DNA from: Leptotrichia sp. HSP-342
Lineage (GTDB): Bacteria; Fusobacteriota; Fusobacteriia; Fusobacteriales; Leptotrichiaceae
Assembly: GCF_041199995.1 (NCBI RefSeq)
Contig: NZ_CP165646.1
Coordinates: 2,170,001 to 2,234,000, forward strand
Direction of reading: 5' to 3'
DNA length: 64,000 nt
The notes beneath the pieces were generated by a model. That model saw only the letters and a list, made by a program, of their open reading frames with translations. It did not search any database and had not been told where the DNA came from. Made by a program: the position numbers and the translations under genes. Below are positions 19,545-28,338 of the stretch, piece by piece; position 1 is the stretch's first letter; the number at the start of each line of letters is the position of its first letter.

Positions 19545-19573
19545 TGTATATACTGTTTTCTTTTTGCTAACAA
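19545..19573 (-). promoter_or_regulatory. ula operon promoter
   Basis: On the minus strand TTGTTA (19568-19573), 17-base spacer, TATACA (19545-19550), about 30 bases before the ulaG start. The related half-sites GTATACT and AGTATATAC flank the -35 and -10 and could be an operator. Confidence 0.55.
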
Positions 19574-19629
19574 TAGTATACCCCACATTTTTTTAAAGTC
19601 AATAGCAATTTCTAAAAAATTTTTTTAAC

Positions 19630-19653
19630 AAAAAAAGCCGAGTTTCCTCGACT
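19630..19653 (-). terminator. Terminator of msrA
   Basis: On the minus strand AGTCGAG-GAAA-CTCGGCT (7 bp, GNRA loop) followed by seven T, directly after the msrA stop. Confidence 0.85.
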
Positions 19654-19669
19654 TGATATGTTAATTTTT

Positions 19670-20173
19670 TTATTTCTTTCCAAAAATTTTTATCGCACTT
19701 TCCAGATCAATGTGGCAATAGCCTCCAGGATTATTATCTAAATAACTCTGATGGTAATCCTCAGCTAAAATATAATGTTTCAATGGTCTTACTTCCACCT
19801 GTATTTCTCTTGAATATTTATTCTGTTCGCTGTCTACTTTTGATTTTATTGTTTCTAGATCCTTCTTATCAACATAATAAATTCCAGTTCGGTATTGACG
19901 ACCTTCATCAAGCCCCTGTCTGTTAATGCTTGTAGGATCGATTATCGAAAAATAATAGTCCAGAAGTTTATTTAAGGAAATTATATTATTATCATATTTT
20001 ATATGCACCGTTTCTGCATGATCTGTCATTTTCAAAATTTCATAGCTTGTATCAAGAGTCTGTCCATTGGCATATCCTACTGTTGTTTCAACAACACCCG
20101 GAGCCATCTTGAAAAATTTTTCTACTCCCCAGAAACATCCTCCAGCAAAATAAATTTCCTTAATATTTTCCAT
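19670..20173 (-). CDS. msrA: Peptide methionine sulfoxide reductase A
   Basis: Reduces methionine-S-sulfoxide in proteins. 167 residues with the catalytic Cys in GGCFWGVEKFF (residue 13) and the family segments VGYANG, TDHAETVHIKYD, RQGLDEGRQYRTGIYY and EDYHQSYLDNNPGGYCHID. There is no fused MsrB domain. ATG follows GGAGGTG. It is monocistronic by its own terminator. Confidence 0.95.
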   Translation of the reverse strand: MENIKEIYFAGGCFWGVEKFFKMAPGVVETTVGYANGQTLDTSYEILKMTDHAETVHIKYDNNIISLNKLLDYYFSIIDPTSINRQGLDEGRQYRTGIYYVDKKDLETIKSKVDSEQNKYSREIQVEVRPLKHYILAEDYHQSYLDNNPGGYCHIDLESAIKIFGKK

Positions 20174-20194
20174 AAAATTGCACCTCCTCTAATC

Positions 20195-20302
20195 TATAGT
20201 AAAAATTACTTTAAAACCGAACTCAAAAATTATGATTCTACCCAGACCCCGAGATTATTTGATTTATCAGTTCTATTTTGAAGGGGGTTCAAGTTATATT
20301 TT
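20195..20302. repeat. Dispersed repeat family B, inverted copy
   Basis: Read in reverse complement, this matches the unit at 40877-40983 over most of its length (shared blocks include ATAGTAAAA, GAACTCAAAAATTATGA and TTTATCAGTTC). It lies just upstream of msrA in the opposite orientation to the copies at 13.0 and 40.9 kb. Confidence 0.6.
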
Positions 20303-20440
20303 AAGCAATTTAATATTTATACTGTCATAACCATACATTTTCATTATACAAGCTGATAAATAGAAATAATTTAATAATTTCTTTTAATTATATTATTTTT
20401 TTGTAAGTTTTTGTATAAACAATATTGAAAGGTAAATTTC

Positions 20441-21631
20441 TTATTTTTCCTTTAAAATAGCATCTTTCAACTGATTAAGAGCCTTTTCCAAAACTGCTCT
20501 AGGACAAGCGGCATTCAGCCTCATAAATCCTTCTAGCCCCTTCTGATAGACACGTCCTTCATTTAGTCCAAGTTTTGCTTTTGTAAGCATAAATTTTTCC
20601 AGCTGTTCTTGATTAAATCCAAATTTTTTACATAATTTTCGACAGTCTAGCCATACTAGATATGTTGCCTGTGGAATGTTTGGGGTAATTTCTGGAATAT
20701 ATTCCTTGAAAAAACTATTTAAAAATAAAATATTGTTTTCCAGATATTCCTTTAACTGCTTCAAATATTCTTCACCACCGTCAGAATATGCAGCAATTGT
20801 GGCAACCAAGTTAAAAGGATTGTTTCTATGAACTTCCAGATCTTTCCAGAATCTGTCAAATTTTGATTTTACATCTAAATTATTGAAAATAATTGTTGCA
20901 CTTTGAAGTCCTGCAAGATTAAAAGCTTTTCCAGTCGAAGTGCAAGTTATTGTATTTTGTCTAATTTCTTCTGAAACGCTTGCCATCGGAATATGTTTAT
21001 TGTCCCACAATGTCAAATCAGCATGAATTTCATCGGAAATTACAGGAACTTTATATTTTATGCATAAATTTCCAATTGCTTCCAGTTCATCACGAGTCCA
21101 TACGTGCCCTAGGGGATTGTGAGGATTGCACAAAATAAATAATTTGGGATTTTCCTTTAATTTATTTTCCAAATCTTCTAAATCAAGTGAATATTCTCCG
21201 TTTTTTTCAATAAACCTGTTTTCAATGACAACTCTTGCATTGTCTTCATTAATATCATAAAATTCTGAATAAACAGGTGTCTGAATTAATATTTTATCAC
21301 CTTTTTCAGAAAAAATCTGAACTAATGCCCCAAGGCTTGGTACAATTCCAATACTAAAACTAAGCAGTTCTTTTTTTGGTTCCCATCCAAATCTTCTTTT
21401 CTGCCAGTTTATAAACGACTCAAAATATTCATCTGGACGGTAAACATAACCAAAAATTCCGTGCTGAACTTTTTTTTCAAGAGCGTCAATTATAGGCTGT
21501 GCTGTCCTAAAATCCATATCTGCTATCCAAAGCGGAATTACATCATCCACTCCAAATTTTCTCATAAGTTCCTTATATTTCACAGAATGATTATTCTTTC
21601 TATCAATAATTTCATCAAAATTGTACTTCAT
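20441..21631 (-). CDS. MalY/PatB-type PLP-dependent C-S lyase
   Basis: 396-residue fold-type I PLP enzyme of the MalY/PatB branch, usually cystathionine or cysteine beta-lyases that release a thiol or sulfide. Family segments are IPLWIADMDFRT near the N-terminus, GIVPSLGALVQ, CNPHNPLGHVW, SDEIHADL and the PLP lysine in STGKAFNLAGLQ. Transcribed divergently from the TetR-like gene at 21732. H2S production is a known trait of such enzymes; the actual substrate here is inferred. Confidence 0.88.
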   Translation of the reverse strand: MKYNFDEIIDRKNNHSVKYKELMRKFGVDDVIPLWIADMDFRTAQPIIDALEKKVQHGIFGYVYRPDEYFESFINWQKRRFGWEPKKELLSFSIGIVPSLGALVQIFSEKGDKILIQTPVYSEFYDINEDNARVVIENRFIEKNGEYSLDLEDLENKLKENPKLFILCNPHNPLGHVWTRDELEAIGNLCIKYKVPVISDEIHADLTLWDNKHIPMASVSEEIRQNTITCTSTGKAFNLAGLQSATIIFNNLDVKSKFDRFWKDLEVHRNNPFNLVATIAAYSDGGEEYLKQLKEYLENNILFLNSFFKEYIPEITPNIPQATYLVWLDCRKLCKKFGFNQEQLEKFMLTKAKLGLNEGRVYQKGLEGFMRLNAACPRAVLEKALNQLKDAILKEK

Positions 21632-21671
21632 AAAATCACATCCTTTTATTTATTTTTTAATTATTTTTTGT

Positions 21672-21700
21672 TGACAATCCTCAAATTAAATTATAAAATA
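21672..21700 (+). promoter_or_regulatory. Promoter of the TetR-like gene
   Basis: Consensus TTGACA (21672-21677), 17-base spacer, TAAAAT (21695-21700), about 30 bases before the ATG at 21732. It lies in the 100-bp divergent region shared with the lyase gene, so autoregulation is plausible. Confidence 0.65.
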
Positions 21701-21731
21701 TATCTAAAATACTATAAAGAGGTAAATTTAA

Positions 21732-22667
21732 ATGACTAAAGAATATAATAAAAATTTTATAATACAGCAAAGTGCAAAACTTTTTTATTATAAAGGCTAT
21801 AAAAACACCGAATTAACGGATATTTTTAAGGCTTGTGAAATGCCTAACGATATTTTTTACAAGTTTTTTTCTAGCAAGGAAGAATTGCTTATTGCTGTTA
21901 TAAAGTATCATACTGAAAATCTTATAAACTTCTTTAACAGCAATGTAGATGACTTATCAATCCATAAATTTCACTATTTTTTTGAAAAATATTTTGAAAA
22001 TATTGTAAATAACAAGTTTCATGGTGGAAGCCCGCTTGGAAATTTAGCTTTAGAGCTAGCAGATTTAAAAAATAATATACGTGAAGAACTTGTAAAATCC
22101 TATAAAAAAATAGAACTTAGATTTTCTTTTTTTATAACTACTTTAAAATATTCTTTTCCTGAAAAATACGATGATATCGTTCCAGAAACAACGGCAAGAC
22201 TTCTGATAGCTCTACTCGAAGGAACTATTCTTATGTTAAAAACTGAAAAAGAAAGTTCTGCAATTAACGACTTCTTTATATTTTTTGATAATCTTTTCCA
22301 ACTTAATAATGATACTGATGAACAGCTAGAATCTGAAGAAACTGTTTCAGAAAGTGAAAAAATGATTTCTAGTGACGTAACGATCAATATTCCCGATTCT
22401 ATAGAAAATGAGATCGCAGGTGGAGAAATAGATGGAGCCGCTATTAACGAAGCTCACAATATTGACGTTTCTCAAAGTATTTCAGATGATATTTCCGAAG
22501 AAGACAATATTCAGAATGAAGAAATTGATGAAATTAAAAGCTTTGCAAATTTCAAGACTGATGATTATTATAATGACAGTATGTATTATGATGTTGATTC
22601 TGATAGTCTTATCAATGTTTTTGACGATTTAGAAAATTCCAAAAATAAAATTGAAGATAATGAATAA
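21732..22667 (+). CDS. TetR-family regulator with a long acidic C-terminal extension
   Basis: 311 residues. Residues 1-55 are a TetR DNA-binding domain (AKLFYYKGYKNTELTDIF, then FYKFFSSKEELLIAVI). Residues about 60-190 are a helical ligand domain with the common GGSPLGNLALELAD segment. TetR proteins usually end near residue 190-200. Here about 115 more residues follow, rich in Asp, Glu and Ser with little predicted order, ending DDLENSKNKIEDNE. The divergent lyase gene is the likely target. The function of the tail is unknown; there is no sign of a fused second enzyme. Confidence 0.85.
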   Translation: MTKEYNKNFIIQQSAKLFYYKGYKNTELTDIFKACEMPNDIFYKFFSSKEELLIAVIKYHTENLINFFNSNVDDLSIHKFHYFFEKYFENIVNNKFHGGSPLGNLALELADLKNNIREELVKSYKKIELRFSFFITTLKYSFPEKYDDIVPETTARLLIALLEGTILMLKTEKESSAINDFFIFFDNLFQLNNDTDEQLESEETVSESEKMISSDVTINIPDSIENEIAGGEIDGAAINEAHNIDVSQSISDDISEEDNIQNEEIDEIKSFANFKTDDYYNDSMYYDVDSDSLINVFDDLENSKNKIEDNE

Positions 22668-22690
22668 ATATAATTTTAGATTAAAAACTT

Positions 22691-22719
22691 AGGGAGAATA
22701 TATAAAAACTCCCTTTTTT
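22691..22719 (+). terminator. Terminator of the TetR-like gene
   Basis: AGGGAG / CTCCCT hairpin followed by six T on the plus strand. It also ends close to the convergent lipoprotein gene and may work in both directions. Confidence 0.75.
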
Positions 22720-22722
22720 ATT

Positions 22723-23025
22723 TTATTTATATTCAAGTCTTTCACTTGAAACAATTTTGCCATCTTCTGCAACGATTACTTGGTAATATGCTTGTGAACC
22801 ATATAAAATAACCTTCCAATTTCTAAATCCTTTTTTATACAATCCAACATGCTGAGCTCCAACTGCCTCATTAAATTTTTTCTTTACCTCTTCAATGCTA
22901 TTGCTAACAACAGTATCCCTCGATACAACTGCCGAATCTGGTACAACTCTTTTTCCAACTGATGAACAACTTATTAACATTCCAAAACATAAAATTATTA
23001 TTATTTTTCGTATTTTCTTTTCCAT
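22723..23025 (-). CDS. Small lipoprotein
   Basis: 100 residues with a lipoprotein signal peptide: KKIRKIIIILCFGML, then the lipobox LISC with Cys at about residue 20. The mature part contains two short strand-rich segments (WKVILYGSQAYYQVIVAEDG) and no known catalytic motif. The ATG overlaps the preceding stop as TAATG, so it is translationally coupled to the 72-residue protein upstream. Envelope location is inferred from the signal; function unknown. Confidence 0.75.
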   Translation of the reverse strand: MEKKIRKIIIILCFGMLISCSSVGKRVVPDSAVVSRDTVVSNSIEEVKKKFNEAVGAQHVGLYKKGFRNWKVILYGSQAYYQVIVAEDGKIVSSERLEYK

Positions 23026-23243
23026 TAATTATTCACTACCTCTATTTTAATATCGAATTGCAAATCTGTTTTTTCCTCATCCAGATAAGTATATTTTATT
23101 TTTTTTAGAACAGCATTTGGATTACTGTCAAGAATTTCATTAATATTTTGATTTGCCTTTTCAATTTGCTGAAAATTTTCCGCAAGCTGAGCATTTGAAA
23201 ATCCCTTTATTTTAAGATAATTAAACATATTAAAATCATACAT
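23025..23243 (-). CDS. Conserved-looking small hypothetical protein
   Basis: 72 residues, helical N-terminal half (LAENFQQIEKANQNINEIL) and strand-forming C-terminal half (KTDLQFDIKIEVV). No domain recognised. It has a good AAGGAG ribosome site, overlaps the next gene by TAATG and lies 38 bp behind nrnA. The tight coupling supports a real gene. Confidence 0.65.
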   Translation of the reverse strand: MYDFNMFNYLKIKGFSNAQLAENFQQIEKANQNINEILDSNPNAVLKKIKYTYLDEEKTDLQFDIKIEVVNN

Positions 23244-23281
23244 AAAATTCTCCTTTCTTAAATAAAGATTTTTATTTAAAT

Positions 23282-24298
23282 TTATTTTTCAAGTTCTTGA
23301 TATGTTTTTTCCAAAATTTCCTCAAAAGATAAATTTGTCTTGAAACCAGCGGCTTTTATATGTCCTCCACCACCAAAAATTGAAGCTATTTTATTTACGT
23401 TATATTTATCATTTGCACGAAAACTTCCTTTTAATGAACCATCAACATCTTCTCTTACAAATAGTGAAAGTTCCATTCCTTCAATCTTTAAAAGCATTTC
23501 TGCCGCACCATCTGTATCATCTTTTTCAATACTTAGCTTTTTCATTTTTTCCTGTGTCAAATAGTAGCTTATGAACTTATAATACTCATTAATTTTTTTA
23601 TTTTTATAAAGCTCACCAATAAATCCAACTTTTTTTTCACTAACTTCAAAAATAATATTAGCAATCTTGTGATTATTAACACCTGCTCCAATCAACTTGG
23701 AACATACAAAAAAAGTATGTTCTGTGACATTGTCATGCCTAAAGTTACCAGTATCATTAATTATTCCAAGATACATATATTTAGCGATTTTCTCTCTCAG
23801 CTCAATCTCAAAAATCTCTAAAAACTGATACAAAAGCTCCCCTGTACTGCAAATGTCTTCCACATAATTAAAATCTGCATGTTCAGTATTGCTAATGTGA
23901 TGATCGATATTTATAGATTTTTTACTAAGTTTTTTTATTTCTATAGCCTTTCCATATCTTTCCTTATTTGCACAATCTAAACTTATAAACAAGTCAAATT
24001 TTTCATCATTTTGAAAATTATGCTTAAATTTCTCACCAAATTTTTCATAACTCCAAATCAATTCTGTATCTTCAAAATGTCGCATATACTTAGGCAACTT
24101 ATCATCAACAACGATTTTTATCATTTTTTTCATATTATTTTTTTTGCAAAAATCATCTATCATAAAATAAAATGCCAAAAGCGAGCCTAATGCATCTCCA
24201 TCGGGATTAATATGCGCTGTTAAAATAATATTTTTAGATAGTTTTATTTCATTTACGATTTCTTTTGGAGAAATGTTTCCTTTATAATTTTTTTTCAT
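23282..24298 (-). CDS. nrnA: DHH/DHHA1 phosphoesterase, NrnA-like oligoribonuclease/pAp phosphatase
   Basis: 338 residues. DHH motifs are in order: HINPDGDALGSLLAF (residues about 25-40), SLDCANKERYG, and IDHHISNTEHADFNY. The C-terminal DHHA1 domain ends with GGGGHIKAAGF. NrnA enzymes degrade nano-RNA and 3'-phosphoadenosine-5'-phosphate with manganese. The length and the spacing of the motifs fit NrnA better than RecJ or GdpP, which are larger. It is part of a minus-strand run with the SPOR protein and mtnN. Confidence 0.88.
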   Translation of the reverse strand: MKKNYKGNISPKEIVNEIKLSKNIILTAHINPDGDALGSLLAFYFMIDDFCKKNNMKKMIKIVVDDKLPKYMRHFEDTELIWSYEKFGEKFKHNFQNDEKFDLFISLDCANKERYGKAIEIKKLSKKSINIDHHISNTEHADFNYVEDICSTGELLYQFLEIFEIELREKIAKYMYLGIINDTGNFRHDNVTEHTFFVCSKLIGAGVNNHKIANIIFEVSEKKVGFIGELYKNKKINEYYKFISYYLTQEKMKKLSIEKDDTDGAAEMLLKIEGMELSLFVREDVDGSLKGSFRANDKYNVNKIASIFGGGGHIKAAGFKTNLSFEEILEKTYQELEK

Positions 24299-24337
24299 AT
24301 ATTTTTATTTTATTCCTGTTCTTAAATTTTTTAGCTA

Positions 24338-25165
24338 TTATTTCCCAACAGAACGGATCATATAGCCACTTCCTGCTTTCTTAGCTTGATTTTCCATAGT
24401 TTTTAAAGTATTCGGGTTGTCTGTCATATTTGACATCACTACATAAACTGTTCTTCCATTTACTGAAGTTTTTTTATAATAGAAATTTCCACCTAGCTTC
24501 TTAGCTATTTCTCTTGCTGAAGATTCCGAAGTTACCGAAGCTACCTGAATGTACTTTTTAGATCCGCTTTTTATCTGATTTTTTTTGGCTTCTTCCCTTG
24601 CTTTTCTTGCTGCCTCTTCTTTAGCATGCTGTTTTACCGCTTCTACTCTTGCCTGTTCCTTTCTAGCTGCCTCCTGCTGCTGTTTTCTTATTTCAGCTTG
24701 ACGAACTTCTATTTTTGCTTCTTCCTGACGTTTCTGCTCAGCAATTTTTGCCTCTTCCTGTTTTTTCTGCTCTAATTTTTTAACTTCCAGTTTTGTTTCT
24801 TCCTGTTTCTTTTTGGCATCATTAGTTATTTTTACATTTGTTTGTGATTGTGATGAAACGTTTTTTGGATTAATTGCTATTTGATCTTGCTGTAAATTAA
24901 TTGGCTGTGAGCTTTTTGCCTGCTCAAGCTCTTTTGTGACTGTTTCATTATTATTTTCCACAACCTGATTTGGTAAAGTCAAATTGTTTTTATAGTCTTT
25001 AGAATTGTAAAAATCCTTATTTCTAATTTTCATCTCTTTTGTAACGCTTTCAGTCGTAGTTTCTTTTGACTTTTTATAGCCTGTTGCAAGCACTATACCA
25101 TAAGTAACAACTGCAACAATTCCAACTGCTCTCATTACTTTAAACGGATTTAACCGAAAACTCAT
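24338..25165 (-). CDS. Membrane-anchored SPOR-domain protein
   Basis: 275 residues: a short cytoplasmic start, one membrane segment near residues 10-30 (AVGIVAVVTYGIVLATGY), a linker, a long highly charged helix at about residues 120-205 made of QEEAK/RKEQA-type repeats, and a C-terminal SPOR domain (KYIQVASVTSESSAREIAKK to IRSVGK). SPOR domains bind denuded peptidoglycan at the septum. The layout resembles FtsN-like or TolA-like spanning proteins. A role in cell division or envelope organisation is inferred from the domain. Confidence 0.8.
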   Translation of the reverse strand: MSFRLNPFKVMRAVGIVAVVTYGIVLATGYKKSKETTTESVTKEMKIRNKDFYNSKDYKNNLTLPNQVVENNNETVTKELEQAKSSQPINLQQDQIAINPKNVSSQSQTNVKITNDAKKKQEETKLEVKKLEQKKQEEAKIAEQKRQEEAKIEVRQAEIRKQQQEAARKEQARVEAVKQHAKEEAARKAREEAKKNQIKSGSKKYIQVASVTSESSAREIAKKLGGNFYYKKTSVNGRTVYVVMSNMTDNPNTLKTMENQAKKAGSGYMIRSVGK

Positions 25166-25196
25166 TTTTTCTCCCTTCTTTCAACTTTTTATTTTA

Positions 25197-25874
25197 TTAA
25201 ACAATCTCTTTTAATATTTTTTTAGAATTTTCCGCTGCAAGTTTTACAAAACTTGTGTATTCCATTCCGGAATCATCTGTAATCGAATCTGAAATTGAAC
25301 GGATTATCAAAAATTTTACACCTAATCTTGTGCAAACCTGAGCTACAGCTCCACTTTCCATATCCACACAAAGTGCCTCAAAATCCTTTCCAAGCTGAAT
25401 TTTTATTTTTTTTTGACTCACAAACTGATCCCCAGTCAAAATCCTTCCAAGTAATATCTGATGTTCAAAATCAGTTATATTTCCAGTTTTTTCAATAAGT
25501 TCCTTATCTGACTCAAATGCCCACTCCTTCATTTGAGGAATCTGTCCCATTTTATAACCAAATGCTGTAGCATCAACATCATGTTGAACAACATCTCGCC
25601 CAATAACAACATCTCCAACTTTCAGTCTTTCATCCAACGATCCTGCAACTCCTGAAAAAATTACCTCATCTACACCAAATTTCTCAATTAATAAAGTAGC
25701 AGTAATCGCAGCATTTACCTTCCCAATTCCAGACTGTACAAAAACAACATCTTTATCATTAAATTTCCCAGTAAAAAACGATATTCCGTTTATAATATTT
25801 TCTTTAATATCCTTAATTTCCTTTTTTATTGCCTCAGCCTCTTCAATTACAGCTCCAATAATTCCTGTCATCAT
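25197..25874 (-). CDS. mtnN: 5'-methylthioadenosine/S-adenosylhomocysteine nucleosidase
   Basis: Cleaves adenine from MTA and SAH in methionine salvage and methylation-product removal. Family segments MTGIIGAVIEEAEAI, IFSGVAGSLDERLKVGDVV, and DMESGAVAQVCTRLGV (catalytic loop with Glu) are visible, plus the SDS in IRSISDS. I start at the ATG pair 25874/25871 that follows GGAGG, giving about 225 residues; the longer frame starts inside the upstream gene. It lies 16 bp behind a lipoprotein gene. Confidence 0.93.
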   Translation of the reverse strand: MMTGIIGAVIEEAEAIKKEIKDIKENIINGISFFTGKFNDKDVVFVQSGIGKVNAAITATLLIEKFGVDEVIFSGVAGSLDERLKVGDVVIGRDVVQHDVDATAFGYKMGQIPQMKEWAFESDKELIEKTGNITDFEHQILLGRILTGDQFVSQKKIKIQLGKDFEALCVDMESGAVAQVCTRLGVKFLIIRSISDSITDDSGMEYTSFVKLAAENSKKILKEIV

Positions 25875-25890
25875 TCGTTTCCTCCAATTC

Positions 25891-26415
25891 TTATTTTTGT
25901 TCTTTATCAATATTATTTATATTTTCAGAACCATCATTATTTTCAATAGTTGTATTTATACTTCCTTCATAAACATAAGTATCCTTCAACTTGCAAGTCT
26001 TTGTCTCATTTGTATTAAGAACTGCCTGAAATTCCCATTTTTCATCTTTTCCAAGCGAACTTATATTGTCAACTGCATCTCCAATTTTTGCTCCATTTTC
26101 ATCAAAACATGGAATCTCAATAGTTAAATTTCTCTTTGTTACTCCATTATGTGTTAAAATCCCTGTAACAATAGTCTTATTGCCTGTTATTTCAACTTCT
26201 GCATCTGAAAATTTATATTTTGTATTTTTGGCCTTTATTTCTCCATCTTTTCCACCAATAATACCTCCAATCAATTTACCAGTTGTCCCAATAACCGCTC
26301 CAGTAATCCCACCTGCAGCTTTTATAGTTCCTCCAACTACACTTCCAACTCCGCCAACAATTCCACAAGATGAAATTCCAAGCATTATTCCAATTAACAA
26401 AATCTTTTTTTTCAC
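25891..26415 (-). CDS. Lipoprotein with a glycine-rich N-terminus and FxLYD-like domain
   Basis: 174 residues starting at GTG (26415). The lipobox is GISSC with Cys at residue 17, followed by a glycine-rich low-complexity stretch up to about residue 55 (GGTIKAAGGITGAVIGTTGK). Residues about 65-150 look like a small beta-sandwich (TKRNLTIEIPCFDENG, KDEKWEFQAVL) of the FxLYD type. The C-terminus is Asn/Asp-rich. Function unknown; it is probably exposed in the periplasm or on the outer membrane. Confidence 0.7.
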   Translation of the reverse strand: MKKKILLIGIMLGISSCGIVGGVGSVVGGTIKAAGGITGAVIGTTGKLIGGIIGGKDGEIKAKNTKYKFSDAEVEITGNKTIVTGILTHNGVTKRNLTIEIPCFDENGAKIGDAVDNISSLGKDEKWEFQAVLNTNETKTCKLKDTYVYEGSINTTIENNDGSENINNIDKEQK

Positions 26416-27053
26416 TTTTCTTAATTCCTATTCTTTCAATTATTTTTTCAAAAACTCTATAAATTTTTTTATTAATAAATATTTTTCTTATATTTCTTTA
26501 TACTTTTTTAGGGCAAACGGAAATAACCACCATACCTTTTTAATCCCAGCTCGTTTAGGCATTTTTAATTTAATAAACAAATAGTTTAGTAAAAAATATT
26601 AAGCAAAATTTCGTCAGAAGAAAAATAGTTGTTTAAACTTTTATAAATTATTTAAAATTATATATACTTATTCATATTAAAATAACCTATATTTAAAAAT
26701 GAGTTCTATTTTTCTTTTATAAGAAAATTTTACGTCAAGAAGGGTAGTTCATAGAACTTTTCGCCATTAGCTCTAAGAGGTAGCCAGTTAAGTATTCAAA
26801 TAACTGTTATTATGAAAGAGGGCATGATGTCGATGCCCTTACGTTAAAATGAATTATAAATATAAATAGAAAAACAATTATTAACTAAAATATACTAAAA
26901 TAAAAATTTAATATATATTTTCAAAACATTATATATTATTTAACTATAAAACAATATTAGTATAACATTAGAATATCATATTCCAACTAAAAAAACAAGG
27001 CAAATCATCCAATTTTACCTAAAAAGTAAACTAGAATTCTTGCCTTCATCTAC
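26416..27053. other. Intergenic region with degenerate repeats
   Basis: 638 bp without a supported gene. 26505-26583 holds a degenerate copy of repeat family C (shared ATCCCAGCTCGTTTAGGCAT-like core). 26819-26839 is a hairpin (AGGGCAT / ATGCCCT) that begins a 16-base identity with 49382-49397. 26989-27046 is the manA terminator. Confidence 0.55.
26989..27046 (-). terminator. Terminator of manA
   Basis: On the minus strand AAGGCAA and TTGCCTT pair across about 36 bases and are followed by G and several T. It starts seven bases after the manA stop. Confidence 0.6.
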
Positions 27054-28031
27054 TTAAATTACAGTCCTTAAAATTTCAAAGCTTCCAATAGTTTTTATAT
27101 TAATTCCAACAGGGATTAAAACTGTTTCTCCTTTTTTAATTGAAAGCTCTTCGTTTTCTCCCCATACAATTTTTCCTTCTCCTTCCAATATTGAATAAAT
27201 TGTCATGTTTTCATTGTTCACATCTTCAAAAGAATCAGAAAATTTTAATTTATCAATTGAGTAATATTCTTTTTTTATAATATGTTTTCTCAAAATATCT
27301 TTCCCATTTTCAGAATCATCAAAATCAGTATTTTTAATTTCCACTTCTTTTCCAAAATCAATTACATCAGCAGAATCCTGTAAGTGTAGTTCTCTTTTTT
27401 TCCCATTTTTATCAATTCTGTCAAAATCATAAATTCTATAAGTTACATCTGAGTTTTGCTGAACTTCTGCAAAAAGTACGCTTCCTTTTAATGAGGCGTG
27501 AACTGTTCCCGGTGTAATATCAATAAAATCACCTTTTTTAACAGTTTTTTCTTCAAATAATCCATCAAAATCATTTTTTTCTACTTTTTCCAAGAATTTT
27601 TCTTTTGTGATACCAGGCTTCATTCCCATAATTAAAGTTGCATCATCACTTGCCTCCATTATATACCAAGATTCACTTTTCCCAAATTCATTGTGTTTTT
27701 TTAGGGCAACTTCATCACTTGGATGCACCTGGATAGAAAGTCTATCGTTTACGTCCAGATATTTTATAAGAAGCGGAAATTTATTTGGATATTTTTCATA
27801 AACCTTTTTTCCAGCAAGTTCTCCTTTATATTCCTTGTAAATATCATCCAGTCTTTGTCCAGCCAAAGCACCATTTTCCACAATACCCATTCCATGCGGA
27901 TGTGCCGATACTTCCCAAGATTCTCCAATTTTTTTGCCTTCAGGCAATTTCATTCCTAATTTTGTTTCAAATTCACGTCCACCCCATACTTTTTCCACAA
28001 AAAATTTTTTAAACTTCATTGGATATAACAT
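27054..28031 (-). CDS. manA: Mannose-6-phosphate isomerase, class I
   Basis: Interconverts mannose-6-phosphate and fructose-6-phosphate. 325 residues, the short bacterial form. Zinc-site segments: LSIQVHPSDEVA (Gln and His), ESWYIME (Glu) and ITPGTVHASLKG (His). The N-terminal KVWGGREFETKLG and the C-terminal cupin strand typical of the family are present. ATG follows AAGGAG. It is followed by a terminator and preceded by the toxin-antitoxin-like locus; it appears monocistronic. Confidence 0.94.
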   Translation of the reverse strand: MLYPMKFKKFFVEKVWGGREFETKLGMKLPEGKKIGESWEVSAHPHGMGIVENGALAGQRLDDIYKEYKGELAGKKVYEKYPNKFPLLIKYLDVNDRLSIQVHPSDEVALKKHNEFGKSESWYIMEASDDATLIMGMKPGITKEKFLEKVEKNDFDGLFEEKTVKKGDFIDITPGTVHASLKGSVLFAEVQQNSDVTYRIYDFDRIDKNGKKRELHLQDSADVIDFGKEVEIKNTDFDDSENGKDILRKHIIKKEYYSIDKLKFSDSFEDVNNENMTIYSILEGEGKIVWGENEELSIKKGETVLIPVGINIKTIGSFEILRTVI

Positions 28032-28139
28032 AAGAACTCTCTCCTTTATTTAATTTATATAATTAATTTTCAATAATTTCTTTATTTCATGATAACATTT
28101 TGAATCAAATTTTACAACAACATAATGAAAAAATTTTGC

Positions 28140-28168
28140 AAAAAAAACCTGCAAATAATATCTGCAGG
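28140..28168 (-). terminator. Terminator of the toxin-like mRNA
   Basis: On the minus strand CCTGCA, 9-base loop, TGCAGG, then eight T. Confidence 0.8.
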
Positions 28169-28196
28169 GGAAAAGTATTTTTTCATTTTTGGGGTG

Positions 28197-28265
28197 TTAT
28201 CCTCTACTTAAAAAATAGTAGACAACTACAATTTGAATTATGATATAAATTATATCACGCTCCAT
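28197..28265 (-). CDS. Putative type I toxin, 22-residue hydrophobic peptide
   Basis: The ORF starts MERDIIY, has the core IIIQIVVVYYFL and ends SRG. That is a charged N-terminus, about 15 consecutive mostly aliphatic or aromatic residues and a basic C-terminus, the layout of membrane-active type I toxins. GGGGGTG (28274-28280) lies eight bases before the ATG; an in-frame ATG at 28286 would add seven residues but sits on the other side of that site. The eight bases right after the stop, CACCCCAA, are complementary to the ribosome site, which could keep the full transcript silent. No sequence homologue was recognised. Evidence is architectural, not experimental. Confidence 0.65.
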   Translation of the reverse strand: MERDIIYIIIQIVVVYYFLSRG

Positions 28266-28319
28266 GACAGTTTCACCCCCAATCATGGTATATTAAGGTT
28301 TTTGACGAAAACCCAAATA

Positions 28320-28328
28320 ATTATATCA
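28320..28328 (-). promoter_or_regulatory. Extended -10 promoter of the toxin-like mRNA
   Basis: On the minus strand TGA-TATAAT (28328-28320), an extended -10 with no good -35. The transcript would start near 28313 with a GGTTTT / AAAACC hairpin. Confidence 0.5.
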
Positions 28329-28338
28329 AATTATAATA

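Noticed and set aside
26066..26584. 172-codon plus-strand ORF with Pro/Ile-rich repeats
   Set aside because: Reverse reading of the glycine-rich lipoprotein gene (Gly codons read backwards give Pro/Thr).
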